NCBI GenBank assembly: GCA_024279075.1 | Contig: JAJRRX010000054.1 | Location: 1-5,937 of the forward strand | Length of the DNA stretch: 5,937 nucleotides | Reading direction: 5' to 3' | Source of the DNA: Alphaproteobacteria bacterium | GTDB lineage: Bacteria > Pseudomonadota > Alphaproteobacteria > Rhodobacterales > Rhodobacteraceae | Shown: positions 1 through 5,550 of the stretch, in pieces | Layout of the letters: each line of letters opens with the position of its first letter | Numbering within the stretch: the stretch's first letter is position 1 | Translations under genes and position numbers: made by a program | The notes under the pieces: model-generated | The model's input: only the letters and a program-made list of their open reading frames with translations | Told to the model about the DNA's origin: nothing | Databases searched by the model: none

Positions 1-1346
1 ATTAGGTCTTGCGCCATCGCCTTGGGGCCAAGCGAATCCTTGATGTAGTTAGACACCACGGTATGGGAGCCTTCCCACATATTCATATCAGGGTTGATCG
101 TGCGGGCCACGCCCTCGACCACCACCATGGTGCGCTGGAGCAAAATCAGCTCGGTGCGGGTTTCCATGCCAAAACGCTCGGTCACATCAAACAATTGCGC
201 CAGCAAGCGCGCCATGGATATCTGGCTGGCATCTTGGCCAAAAATCGGCTCGCCAATGGCGCGGATGGCTTGGGCAAATTCGGCTACGTCTTGATTGGCT
301 GGCACATAGCCAGCCTCAAAATGCACCTCGGCCACACGCTTGTAATCGCGCTTGAGAAAGCCAAACAGGATCTGGGCATAGGCGCGGCGGGTGGTGCTGT
401 CTATCCGGCCCATAATGCCAAAATCAAAGGCCACGAGGTCTCCGTTTTTGGTGTATTTCAGGTTACCTTGGTGCATATCACCATGAAAAAACCCATCGCG
501 CAGGGCGTGGCGCAGAAACGTCTCGATGATGCGGGTGGAGAACTCAACCGGGTCCATATTTGTTGCCAACAGCGCCTCAACATCGCCGAGCGGAATGCCT
601 TCAACCCATTCGGTGGTCATCACACGCCGCGCCGAAAGCGGCCAGATCAGTGCAGGCACGCTGAAGCCTTTGTCACCAGCGGTATTGGCGGCAAATTCAT
701 CCCCCGCGCTGGCCTCACTGCGCAAATCAAGCTCGGCGCGCACAATGCCCTCAAAATGCTCGATCACCCCTGTGGGCTTAAGCCTGCGGGAGGAAGGCGA
801 AAAAATCTCGACCATACGGGCGGCAAAATGGAAGGCATCCACGTCGCGCATAAACGCCTTTTCAATGCCCGGCCGCAGCACCTTTACCGCCACCGCTTGG
901 CCGGTTTTGGCGATCACCGCCTTATGCACCTGCGCCAACGAAGCCGCCGCCACCGGCTCGGAAAACTCGGAAAAAGTATCGGCGACTTTAATGCCAAGCT
1001 CGCGCTCAACTTCAGCAATTGCCTCCGAAAGCGGAAAAGCGGGCAGGCTATCTTGCAACACCTTCAGCTCTTCCGCCATCTTTGGCCCAACCACATCGGG
1101 CCGCGTGCTCATAAGTTGGCCAAACTTAATGTAAGCTGGCCCCAGCGCCACCAGCGCCCGCAAAACCGGCGGCTGGCTTGGGTCGCCCTTCAGCCCCAGC
1201 CACTTAAACGGCCAGCCCAGCACCCGCGCGGCAATGCGAATGGCGGTCGGGGCCTCAACCGCATCCAGCGCCACTTTCATCGCGCCGGAGCGCTCAAACG
1301 TCGCCCCCGTGCGCACAAGCCGCCAGATATTATGCGGCCCTCTCAT
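1..1346 (-). CDS. ubiB: UbiB, ubiquinone biosynthesis accessory kinase-like protein (3' end beyond window)
   Basis: UbiB belongs to the ABC1/ADCK/UbiB atypical kinase family. It is needed for aerobic ubiquinone synthesis as an ATPase-type accessory factor; older annotations call it 2-polyprenylphenol 6-hydroxylase. I translated the minus strand from the ATG at 1346-1344 and found 448 codons with no stop to the window edge. Family motifs are all visible: KFGQ at residues 74-77 followed by LMSTRPD, the alanine-rich nucleotide loop AAASLAQVH at 133-141, the VAVKVLRPG lysine at K155, ELDLR at 205-209, the catalytic HGDMHQGN at 288-295 and DFG at 308-310. Family members are usually about 500-550 residues, so the missing part is probably the C-terminal membrane-anchor region. 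The start overlaps the ubiE stop as ATGA, which implies translational coupling. A long open frame on the opposite strand is a GC-rich shadow of this gene. Confidence 0.95.
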   Translation of the reverse strand, partial: MRGPHNIWRLVRTGATFERSGAMKVALDAVEAPTAIRIAARVLGWPFKWLGLKGDPSQPPVLRALVALGPAYIKFGQLMSTRPDVVGPKMAEELKVLQDSLPAFPLSEAIAEVERELGIKVADTFSEFSEPVAAASLAQVHKAVIAKTGQAVAVKVLRPGIEKAFMRDVDAFHFAARMVEIFSPSSRRLKPTGVIEHFEGIVRAELDLRSEASAGDEFAANTAGDKGFSVPALIWPLSARRVMTTEWVEGIPLGDVEALLATNMDPVEFSTRIIETFLRHALRDGFFHGDMHQGNLKYTKNGDLVAFDFGIMGRIDSTTRRAYAQILFGFLKRDYKRVAEVHFEAGYVPANQDVAEFAQAIRAIGEPIFGQDASQISMARLLAQLFDVTERFGMETRTELILLQRTMVVVEGVARTINPDMNMWEGSHTVVSNYIKDSLGPKAMAQDL

Positions 1347-2092
1347 ATTTTCCAGCCCGAATGCAGTGCCGCTATACCAAGGCTCAGGTTGCGATACTTC
1401 ACCATATCAAACCCGCCCTTGCGGATCATCTCGGCAAAAATCTCCTGCTTGGGAAACTTGCGAATGGACTCAACGAGGTATTGGTAGCTGTCCCGATCAT
1501 TGGCAATCATCTCGCCCAGCTTCGGGATTACGTTAAACGAATAGCGGTCATAAGCCCACTGCATGGCAGGGTTGGGAATGCTTGAGAACTCCAGCACCAT
1601 AAAGCGCCCACCGGGGCGGAGCACACGGTAGGCCTCATCAATCGCGTCTTGAATGCGGGTCACGTTTCGAATGCCAAAGCTGATGGTATAAACGTCAAAG
1701 GTATTGTCTTTAAACGGCAGCGCCATCGCATCGCCTACCACCCAATCCAGCCGCTCGCCCATCGCCGCTGCCTCAGGCCGCTTGCGCCCCTCGATCAGCA
1801 TGCTTTCCGTCATATCCAGCACCGTGGCATCGGCCTGCCCCTTGGCGCGGTCGTTAAACTTAAAGGCAATATCGCCAGTGCCGCCCGCCACATCGAGCAG
1901 CTTCTGCCCGGGCTGCGGCGCCAGCCAGTCCATCATCGCCTCTTTCCAGATACGGTGGATGCCCATGCTCATCGCATCATTCATCACATCATATTTGCTG
2001 GCCACTGATGAAAAAACCCCGTGGACCATGCCCGCCTTGGCGTCTTCATCAACTTCCGTAAAACCAAAATGGGTCGTGCGATTCGTGGTCAT
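1343..2092 (-). CDS. ubiE: UbiE, demethylmenaquinone / 2-polyprenyl-6-methoxy-benzoquinol C-methyltransferase
   Basis: This is a class I SAM-dependent methyltransferase of 249 residues, the usual length for UbiE. It adds the C-methyl group of the quinone ring (2-polyprenyl-6-methoxy-1,4-benzoquinol to the 3-methyl product) in ubiquinone synthesis, and some homologues also make menaquinone. Visible motifs are the SAM loop LLDVAGGTGDI at 65-75, the acidic ribose-binding position D93 in DMTESML, GDAMALPF at 120-127, ISFGIRNV at 137-144, YRVLRPGG at 155-162 and the UbiE signature YQYLVESIRKFP at 203-214. The ATG at 2092 is preceded by a purine-rich AGAGAAAAGG that can serve as a modest ribosome binding site. 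Its stop overlaps the ubiB start by four bases, so the two are cotranscribed. Assignment to the ubiquinone pathway is supported by ubiB next door. Confidence 0.97.
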   Translation of the reverse strand: MTTNRTTHFGFTEVDEDAKAGMVHGVFSSVASKYDVMNDAMSMGIHRIWKEAMMDWLAPQPGQKLLDVAGGTGDIAFKFNDRAKGQADATVLDMTESMLIEGRKRPEAAAMGERLDWVVGDAMALPFKDNTFDVYTISFGIRNVTRIQDAIDEAYRVLRPGGRFMVLEFSSIPNPAMQWAYDRYSFNVIPKLGEMIANDRDSYQYLVESIRKFPKQEIFAEMIRKGGFDMVKYRNLSLGIAALHSGWKI

Positions 2093-2148
2093 AGCCGCGC
2101 CTTTTCTCTGCTTGGCCTAGCTTTACCCCGTTGGCGCGCGGGGTTCAA
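2093..2148. other. rsmD-ubiE intergenic gap with a short inverted repeat
   Basis: This is the only gap in the 4.2-kb minus-strand gene run. It holds a perfect 6-bp inverted repeat, ACCCCG at 2125-2130 and CGGGGT at 2139-2144, with an 8-base loop. There is no T-tract on the rsmD-sense strand after it, so it is at best a weak terminator. On the same strand TTGAAC (2148-2143) lies 17 bases before TAAAGC (2125-2120), a poor sigma70-like pair that could drive ubiE. Either reading is tentative, and read-through from rsmD into ubiE is equally possible. Confidence 0.3.
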
Positions 2149-2706
2149 TCAGGCTTTCTGCAATATGGTAATGGTCGTATCGCCATATTTCCGCTGGTCT
2201 TTCATGGTAAAGCCCACAGGCACCGCCACCGCCGCGTTTTCTTCCCAAATAACCAGCGCCTTTTCAGCCAACCAGCCGCCCTTTTCAGCGCTCGCCAACG
2301 CCTTCTCGCCAAGCCCCTTGCCATAGGGCGGATCGAGGAACACAAGGTCATAAGGCCCGCCCCTATTCTCCCCCATCCGCGTGGCGTCGCGGCGATAGAT
2401 CTTGCTCTGCCCGATCATTTGGAGTTTGTCGGTATTTTCACGTAGCAGCGCGCGGGATTTCACGCCGTCATCCACGAAAAGCGCCCGTGCGGCACCTCGG
2501 CTGAGGGCTTCAAAGCCAAGCGCGCCAGTACCCGCAAACAGGTCCAACACCCGCGCGCCGTCAATCGGAGGGTAGTCGCCGTGGGCCAACAGGTTAAACA
2601 GGCTTTCGCGCACGCGGTCGGTGGTCGGGCGTAAGTGCGCCGCCGTGTCGCCCTTGCCCACACTCGCCAGCGCCGTGCCGCGCTTGCTGCCGCCGATAAT
2701 TCTCAT
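2149..2706 (-). CDS. rsmD: RsmD, 16S rRNA (guanine-966-N2) methyltransferase
   Basis: RsmD uses SAM to methylate N2 of G966 in 16S rRNA during 30S subunit assembly. The product is 185 residues, the normal family length. It begins with the characteristic MRIIGG, then LRPTTDRVRESLFN at 25-38, the SAM-binding LDLFAGTGALG at 54-64, the acidic VDD at 78-80 and the catalytic DPPYG at 125-129 (the N/D-PPY motif of amino-group methyltransferases). The frame stays open further upstream to an ATG at 2862, but that extension is arginine-rich shadow sequence inside the reductase gene. The MRIIGG start at 2706 matches the family and overlaps the reductase stop as ATGA. No strong Shine-Dalgarno precedes it, so translation is probably coupled to the upstream gene. 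Confidence 0.95.
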   Translation of the reverse strand: MRIIGGSKRGTALASVGKGDTAAHLRPTTDRVRESLFNLLAHGDYPPIDGARVLDLFAGTGALGFEALSRGAARALFVDDGVKSRALLRENTDKLQMIGQSKIYRRDATRMGENRGGPYDLVFLDPPYGKGLGEKALASAEKGGWLAEKALVIWEENAAVAVPVGFTMKDQRKYGDTTITILQKA

Positions 2707-3905
2707 CCGGCGGCCATGATGGTTTTGAGGTCGATGCCTTGGTCGGCGACCATTTCGGGCGCGGGGGAGCGCCCCGACTCGATCAGCCGTTTGCCGACCA
2801 TATAGGCGCGGGGGTCGTTCATGGCGTCTACGGCGAGAAGGGTGTTTCCCTTGTAATACCAATGGGATACGGAGTCGCGCACAACCACACGATCATAGCC
2901 CGTGTTCAGCCCCGCGATTTGCAGTTTCACGTCAAACTGATCCGACCAGAACCACGGTTTCGGGGTATAGGCCTCGGCCCCACCCATCATGTTCACGGCC
3001 ACAATTTCGGCTTGATCAATGGCATTGCCAACGCTTTCAATCCGCACTTGCGCGCCGTTGAGCGGGGTGCTCGCGCAGTCGCCAGCGGCATAGATGTTGG
3101 GGTTGGAGGTCTGCGCTTGTGCGTTGGTTTTGATGCCGTTTTCAATGGCGAGGCCAGTGGCTTCGGCAAGGCTAATGCGAGGGGCCACGCCGACACCGAC
3201 AATCGCAAAATCTACCGCAATCTCGCGGCCATCGGTGAGGCGCGCGCCCGTAATCCGGCCCTCGCCCAGCAGCGCCTCTACGCCGACACCTTCGATGATT
3301 TCGACCCCATGACTTTTGTGCAGGGTGCGGAAATAATCCGATGTTTCGGGGGCCGCGACGCGCTGCAAAATCCGGTCGGCCATTTCTACTAGCGTGGGTT
3401 TTAGCCCGAGCTTGGCTGCCACCGCTGCCGCTTCCAGCCCGATATACCCGCCGCCGATGATCAGCACTTTGCGGCCCGCCACAAACTCCGGCTTCATCGC
3501 CTCGACATCGGCGAGGCTGCGCACGGTGTAGACGCCCGTGAGGTTGCCGCCGATGCGGGCAGGCAAGCGGTGCGGCTCGGCACCTGTAGTGAGCGCGAGC
3601 TTATCATAGCTGAGCACCTCGCCCGTGCTCAGGGTTACGGTCTGCGCTTTAGGGTCAATCGCCTCAGCCGTGCAGCCCTCCCGCAGGGTCACATCATGCT
3701 CGCCATACCACGCCTCGGGGCGCAGGAATAGCCGCTCCAGCGCCATATCACCGAGCAGGTAAGCCTTGGAGAGCGGCGGGCGTTGGTAGGGGGGGTGCGG
3801 CTCGGTGCCTATCATGGTGATCGCGCCGGTGTGGCCCTTTTTGCGCAGGGTCTCGGCAAGGGTCGCCCCCGCCTGCCCCGCGCCGATAATGATGAAATGG
3901 CTCAT
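2703..3905 (-). CDS. FAD-dependent NAD(P)H:ferredoxin reductase (rhodocoxin/putidaredoxin reductase type)
   Basis: This is a 400-residue pyridine-nucleotide-disulphide-fold flavoprotein of the kind that passes electrons from NAD(P)H through FAD to a [2Fe-2S] ferredoxin, often for a cytochrome P450 or ring-hydroxylating oxygenase. Visible features in order: FAD Rossmann loop GAGQAG at 8-13, RPPLSK at 42-47, the second Rossmann loop GGGYIG at 151-156 for NAD(P)H, E174 at the end of the following strand (favouring NADH), the FAD-closing YAAGDCA at 272-278, and PWFWSDQFDVKLQIAGL in the C-terminal reductase domain. The start at 3905 is chosen because MSHFIIIGAGQAG is the normal N-terminus; an upstream ATG at 4010 lies inside the dehydratase gene. 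It overlaps both neighbours by four bases. No ferredoxin or oxygenase gene is in the window, so the electron acceptor is unknown. Family is certain, exact partner is not. Confidence 0.9.
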   Translation of the reverse strand: MSHFIIIGAGQAGATLAETLRKKGHTGAITMIGTEPHPPYQRPPLSKAYLLGDMALERLFLRPEAWYGEHDVTLREGCTAEAIDPKAQTVTLSTGEVLSYDKLALTTGAEPHRLPARIGGNLTGVYTVRSLADVEAMKPEFVAGRKVLIIGGGYIGLEAAAVAAKLGLKPTLVEMADRILQRVAAPETSDYFRTLHKSHGVEIIEGVGVEALLGEGRITGARLTDGREIAVDFAIVGVGVAPRISLAEATGLAIENGIKTNAQAQTSNPNIYAAGDCASTPLNGAQVRIESVGNAIDQAEIVAVNMMGGAEAYTPKPWFWSDQFDVKLQIAGLNTGYDRVVVRDSVSHWYYKGNTLLAVDAMNDPRAYMVGKRLIESGRSPAPEMVADQGIDLKTIMAAG

Positions 3906-4192
3906 AAGGCGGCGTCCATTTTGGTGGCGAGTTTGATGTCTAGCATGGTCAGGCCGCCCGCGCTGTGGGTTTGCAGGGTCACCGTGACCTCGTTGTAAAC
4001 ATTGCACCATTCGGGATGGTGGTCCAGCTTTTCAGCCCAAAGCGCGGCCTCGGTCATCCAGCCAAAGGCCTGCCGGAAGGTTTTGAAGGTAAAGGCTTTG
4101 GTGAGCGCATCCCGCCCCTCGACCAGCTCCCAGCCTGTGGCAAGGAGTGGGGGGAGGTGGGTGCTTCGCTCAGATTTTTGCAGTATGTCCAT
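3902..4192 (-). CDS. Pterin-4a-carbinolamine dehydratase (PCD/DCoH family)
   Basis: PCD dehydrates 4a-hydroxytetrahydropterin to the quinonoid dihydropterin, recycling the pterin cofactor of aromatic amino acid hydroxylases. Bacterial members are also proposed to act in folate or molybdopterin metabolism. The product of 96 residues has the normal size. It carries the active-site signature DHHPEW at 57-62 followed by NVYNEV and then QTHSAGGLTMLD, the typical order of catalytic histidines and beta strand. The open frame extends upstream to 4288, but that part crosses the REP palindrome and looks non-coding. The ATG at 4192 gives the family-like N-terminus MDILQKSER. No clear Shine-Dalgarno is visible. 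It is the first gene of the coupled run with the reductase and rsmD. No phenylalanine hydroxylase gene is present in the window, so the gene symbol phhB is not assigned. Confidence 0.9.
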   Translation of the reverse strand: MDILQKSERSTHLPPLLATGWELVEGRDALTKAFTFKTFRQAFGWMTEAALWAEKLDHHPEWCNVYNEVTVTLQTHSAGGLTMLDIKLATKMDAAL

Positions 4193-4244
4193 GCCCAGAC
4201 CATACCGGACCCCCGCCCACAAACGCCAGTGCTTTTTGCACCCC

Positions 4245-4270
4245 GTAGGGTGCGTGGTCCCCCACGCACC
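4245..4270 (+). repeat. REP-like palindrome 1 (upstream of the RAYT gene)
   Basis: GTAG at 4245-4248 is followed by a perfect 9-bp hairpin: GGTGCGTGG at 4249-4257, loop TCCC at 4258-4261, CCACGCACC at 4262-4270. A GTAG-like tetranucleotide at the foot of a palindrome is the known recognition layout of bacterial REPs acted on by RAYT proteins. It is in direct orientation with copy 2, and the likeness to copy 2 extends outward, with CACCC before GTAG and TTTG after the hairpin. Confidence 0.85.
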
Positions 4271-4280
4271 TTTGCCCCCG

Positions 4281-4295
4281 TTAACCAACCGTTAA
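4281..4295. promoter_or_regulatory. CtrA-like motif TTAA-N7-TTAA
   Basis: TTAA at 4281-4284 and TTAA at 4292-4295 are separated by exactly seven bases. They sit within a 10-base direct repeat CGTTAACCAA (4279-4288 and 4290-4299). TTAA-N7-TTAA, especially with CC following, is the established consensus of the cell-cycle regulator CtrA in alphaproteobacteria. It lies 7 bases before the first possible ATG of the transposase gene and about 90 bases upstream of the PCD start, so it could act on either. No binding evidence exists here; a chance match is possible. Confidence 0.4.
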
Positions 4296-4317
4296 CCAAG
4301 TTATGCCACCCATACCC

Positions 4318-4803
4318 ATGTCCAACTACATCCGCCCAAAAATCTCCGGCCCTCCCGTTTTCTTCACCGTCAACCTCGCCCATCGCGGCACCAGCCTTTT
4401 GGTCGATAACGTCGAAACCCTCCGCCACGCCTTCACCGCCACCATGGCCGAGCGGCCCTTTACCATAAATGCCATCGTTATCCTGCCCGACCACCTGCAC
4501 ACCATTTGGACATTGCCAGACAATGATTACGCCACCCGCTGGCGTATTATCAAAGCACGGTTTTCCCGCGCTTTGCCCAAGGGGCACCTGCGGCCAAGCC
4601 ATGTGGCGCGCAAGGAGCGCGGGGTGTGGCAGCGGCGCTATTGGGAGCATCATATTCGGGGGGACGAGGATTACCGCAAGCACGTGGAATATTGTTGGCT
4701 TAACCCCGTAAAACACGGCTTGGCAGAGCGCCCCAGCGCATGGCCCCATTCGTCGATCCATCGCGATATCCGGTTAGGAAAAGTCCCCCCCGAATGGCAA
4801 TAA
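4318..4803 (+). CDS. REP-associated tyrosine transposase (RAYT, Y1_Tnp / TnpA-REP family)
   Basis: This single-domain protein of 161 residues belongs to the HUH nuclease superfamily related to IS200/IS605 transposases. RAYTs bind REP hairpins and cut single-stranded DNA near the GTAG foot, and are thought to spread REPs. Visible motifs, numbered from this start: the FFTVNL first strand near 15-20, the metal-binding HUH motif HLH at 59-61 in LPDHLHTIW, RWRIIKARFSR at 74-84, WQRRYWEHHIR at 104-114, and YCWLNPVKHGL at 125-135 with Y125 the likely nucleophile, then the WPHSS signature at 142-146. All catalytic positions are intact. The ATG at 4318 is chosen because it gives MSNYIRP, matching the usual MxNYRR family start; an in-frame ATG at 4303 would add five residues. 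Neither has a visible Shine-Dalgarno. REP palindromes flank the gene on both sides, and there are no IS-type terminal repeats or second transposase gene. Confidence 0.93.
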   Translation: MSNYIRPKISGPPVFFTVNLAHRGTSLLVDNVETLRHAFTATMAERPFTINAIVILPDHLHTIWTLPDNDYATRWRIIKARFSRALPKGHLRPSHVARKERGVWQRRYWEHHIRGDEDYRKHVEYCWLNPVKHGLAERPSAWPHSSIHRDIRLGKVPPEWQ

Positions 4804-4808
4804 CACCC

Positions 4809-4833
4809 GTAGGGTGCGTGGTCCCCACGCACC
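4809..4833 (+). repeat. REP-like palindrome 2 (directly after the RAYT stop)
   Basis: GTAG at 4809-4812 is followed by GGTGCGTGG at 4813-4821, loop TCC at 4822-4824 and CCACGCACC at 4825-4833. The arms are identical to copy 1; the loop is one base shorter. The element starts a few bases after the transposase stop (TAA at 4801-4803), so the hairpin lies in the 3' end of that transcript and could stabilise or terminate it, although no T-tract follows. Confidence 0.85.
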
Positions 4834-4872
4834 TTTGGTGGCAGTGTCGGGCGTTGGGGAATGGGGCAGAGT

Positions 4873-4897
4873 GGTGCGTGGAGACCACGCACCCTAC
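4873..4897 (-). repeat. REP-like palindrome 3 (inverted copy)
   Basis: Read on the minus strand, GTAG (4897-4894) is followed by GGTGCGTGG (4893-4885), loop TCT (4884-4882) and CCACGCACC (4881-4873). The arms are identical to copies 1 and 2 and only the loop differs. The TAG of its GTAG (4896-4894) is the stop codon of the minus-strand gene that ends here. Sequence likeness to the other copies ends just outside the element. Confidence 0.85.
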
Positions 4898-5550
4898 GGC
4901 ATATTATATGAAAGTATCGCGATCATGAAAGCTAGAAGGGGAACAAATAAATACCAAACAAAAACAACAGCCCGCGAGCTCCATTTTATTTTGTTAAAAC
5001 TCGGGCCCAGCCCATCTAAAAGTTCCTTAATATCGCTTACATTGAGATTGATCGTCAAAAGTGCATCTTTGTTGGTGGATACTGTTGTGCGCAAGGTTTC
5101 CAAATCTTTTGCAACATCCCGATCGCCTTGAATATCTTTAATTGCCGAAATATCTATTTTGCCGAGATCTAATACAATTTCGTTTGCTGTAGAGTTGCTC
5201 TCTTCCAATTGGGTGAGTCTCCGCTCCAATGCTTTCAACGGTGATTCAGTATTTTTAACAGCGCCGACTCCATACAGAGAGCCCTTCGATACTTCGTTGA
5301 TTTTAAACCATTTCGTATAGGCCGTATAATCATGCCACCAGTGAACCAAATGGGTCAATAAGAGAAACACCATTACCGCTGTAGTGATTTCCGTAAATAC
5401 TTCGGGAGGAATCTCGCGTCCAAAAACATTCCAGCTATCTGCATTAAGGCCATATCGCTTCACAGAATAGACAGATGCCGACACGATAATAAGATTTCGT
5501 GACGAACCAATCGTTGGCTTAGTTATCAGATCAAATGCGTTTACCTTCAC
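4894..5550 (-). CDS. Unrecognised AT-rich protein with two membrane segments and a coiled-coil-like middle
   Basis: I do not recognise a family. Starting at the GTG at 5550, the protein has 218 residues. A hydrophobic stretch near 55-72 (ITTAVMVFLLLTHLVHWW) is followed by a hydrophilic middle (about 100-185) rich in heptad-like leucines and isoleucines, with LKALERRLTQLEES and ISAIKDI. A second membrane segment near 193-214 (AVVFVWYLFVPLLAFMIAIL) lies only four residues from the C-terminus. The GTG start overlaps the thyX stop as GTGA and has GGGGAG nine bases upstream; an ATG at 5580 would add ten residues. The gene is clearly AT-richer than its neighbours (sample lines 33-42% GC against about 65% in the reductase gene), suggesting later acquisition. 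Its TAG stop is supplied by REP copy 3, so the C-terminus may be a truncated or altered form. A coiled coil between membrane anchors could fit a membrane sensor or scaffold, but this is a guess. Confidence 0.75.
   Translation of the reverse strand: MKVNAFDLITKPTIGSSRNLIIVSASVYSVKRYGLNADSWNVFGREIPPEVFTEITTAVMVFLLLTHLVHWWHDYTAYTKWFKINEVSKGSLYGVGAVKNTESPLKALERRLTQLEESNSTANEIVLDLGKIDISAIKDIQGDRDVAKDLETLRTTVSTNKDALLTINLNVSDIKELLDGLGPSFNKIKWSSRAVVFVWYLFVPLLAFMIAILSYNMP

Larger units (their letters stand above)
4193..4317. promoter_or_regulatory. Divergent intergenic region between the PCD operon and the RAYT gene
   Basis: This stretch separates the leftward PCD-reductase-rsmD run from the rightward transposase gene, so any promoters for both should lie here. 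It contains the first REP hairpin and the TTAA-N7-TTAA motif, both listed separately. A small hairpin GTGC-T5-GCAC (4229-4241) abuts the REP. I could not find a convincing sigma70-type -35/-10 pair or a Shine-Dalgarno for either gene. The boundary at 4317 assumes the second possible ATG of the transposase is used. Confidence 0.4.
4804..4905. repeat. BIME-like inverted pair of REPs between convergent genes
   Basis: Copies 2 and 3 face each other tail to tail with a 39-base G-rich spacer (4834-4872). GTAG lies on the outer side of each. This is the arrangement of a bacterial interspersed mosaic element: on either strand the two REPs could fold separately or pair into one long hairpin. The pair occupies the whole space between the 3' ends of the RAYT gene and the minus-strand orphan, a classic position for REP/BIME elements, where they protect or end convergent transcripts. 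Confidence 0.7.

Noticed and set aside
9..1487. Long plus-strand open frame (492 codons) opposite ubiB
   Set aside because: The minus strand carries an unbroken UbiB with all family motifs. The plus-strand product is rich in His, Arg and Gln with no recognisable domain, as expected of a GC-rich antisense shadow.
3784..3800. GGTAGGG followed by GGTGCGG inside the reductase gene as a possible degenerate REP
   Set aside because: There is no matching right arm, so no hairpin can form; it is ordinary coding sequence.
4193..4288. N-terminal extension of the PCD gene to an ATG at 4288
   Set aside because: The extra 32 residues are encoded by the REP hairpin region and are not part of the family, whose members are about 95-110 residues.
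4054..4761. Minus-strand open frame of 235 codons through the RAYT gene and REP 1
   Set aside because: It is antisense to a well-supported transposase, crosses the palindrome and overlaps the PCD gene in another frame; the product has no family features.
4303..4803. Complete IS200/IS605 insertion sequence
   Set aside because: No accessory TnpB/IscB gene and no IS-type subterminal ends are seen. The protein has RAYT-specific features and REPs, pointing to a domesticated, non-IS member.
4245..4897. CRISPR array or attachment-site interpretation of the repeats
   Set aside because: Only three copies, in mixed orientation, with unequal spacing (about 540 and 39 bases) and no cas or integrase gene. 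The GTAG-hairpin layout beside a RAYT gene explains them better.
4671..4928. Several short open frames across the REP pair, with repeated THPTG-like peptides
   Set aside because: The repeated peptides come from translating the palindromes in different frames and directions; no start signal or family match.
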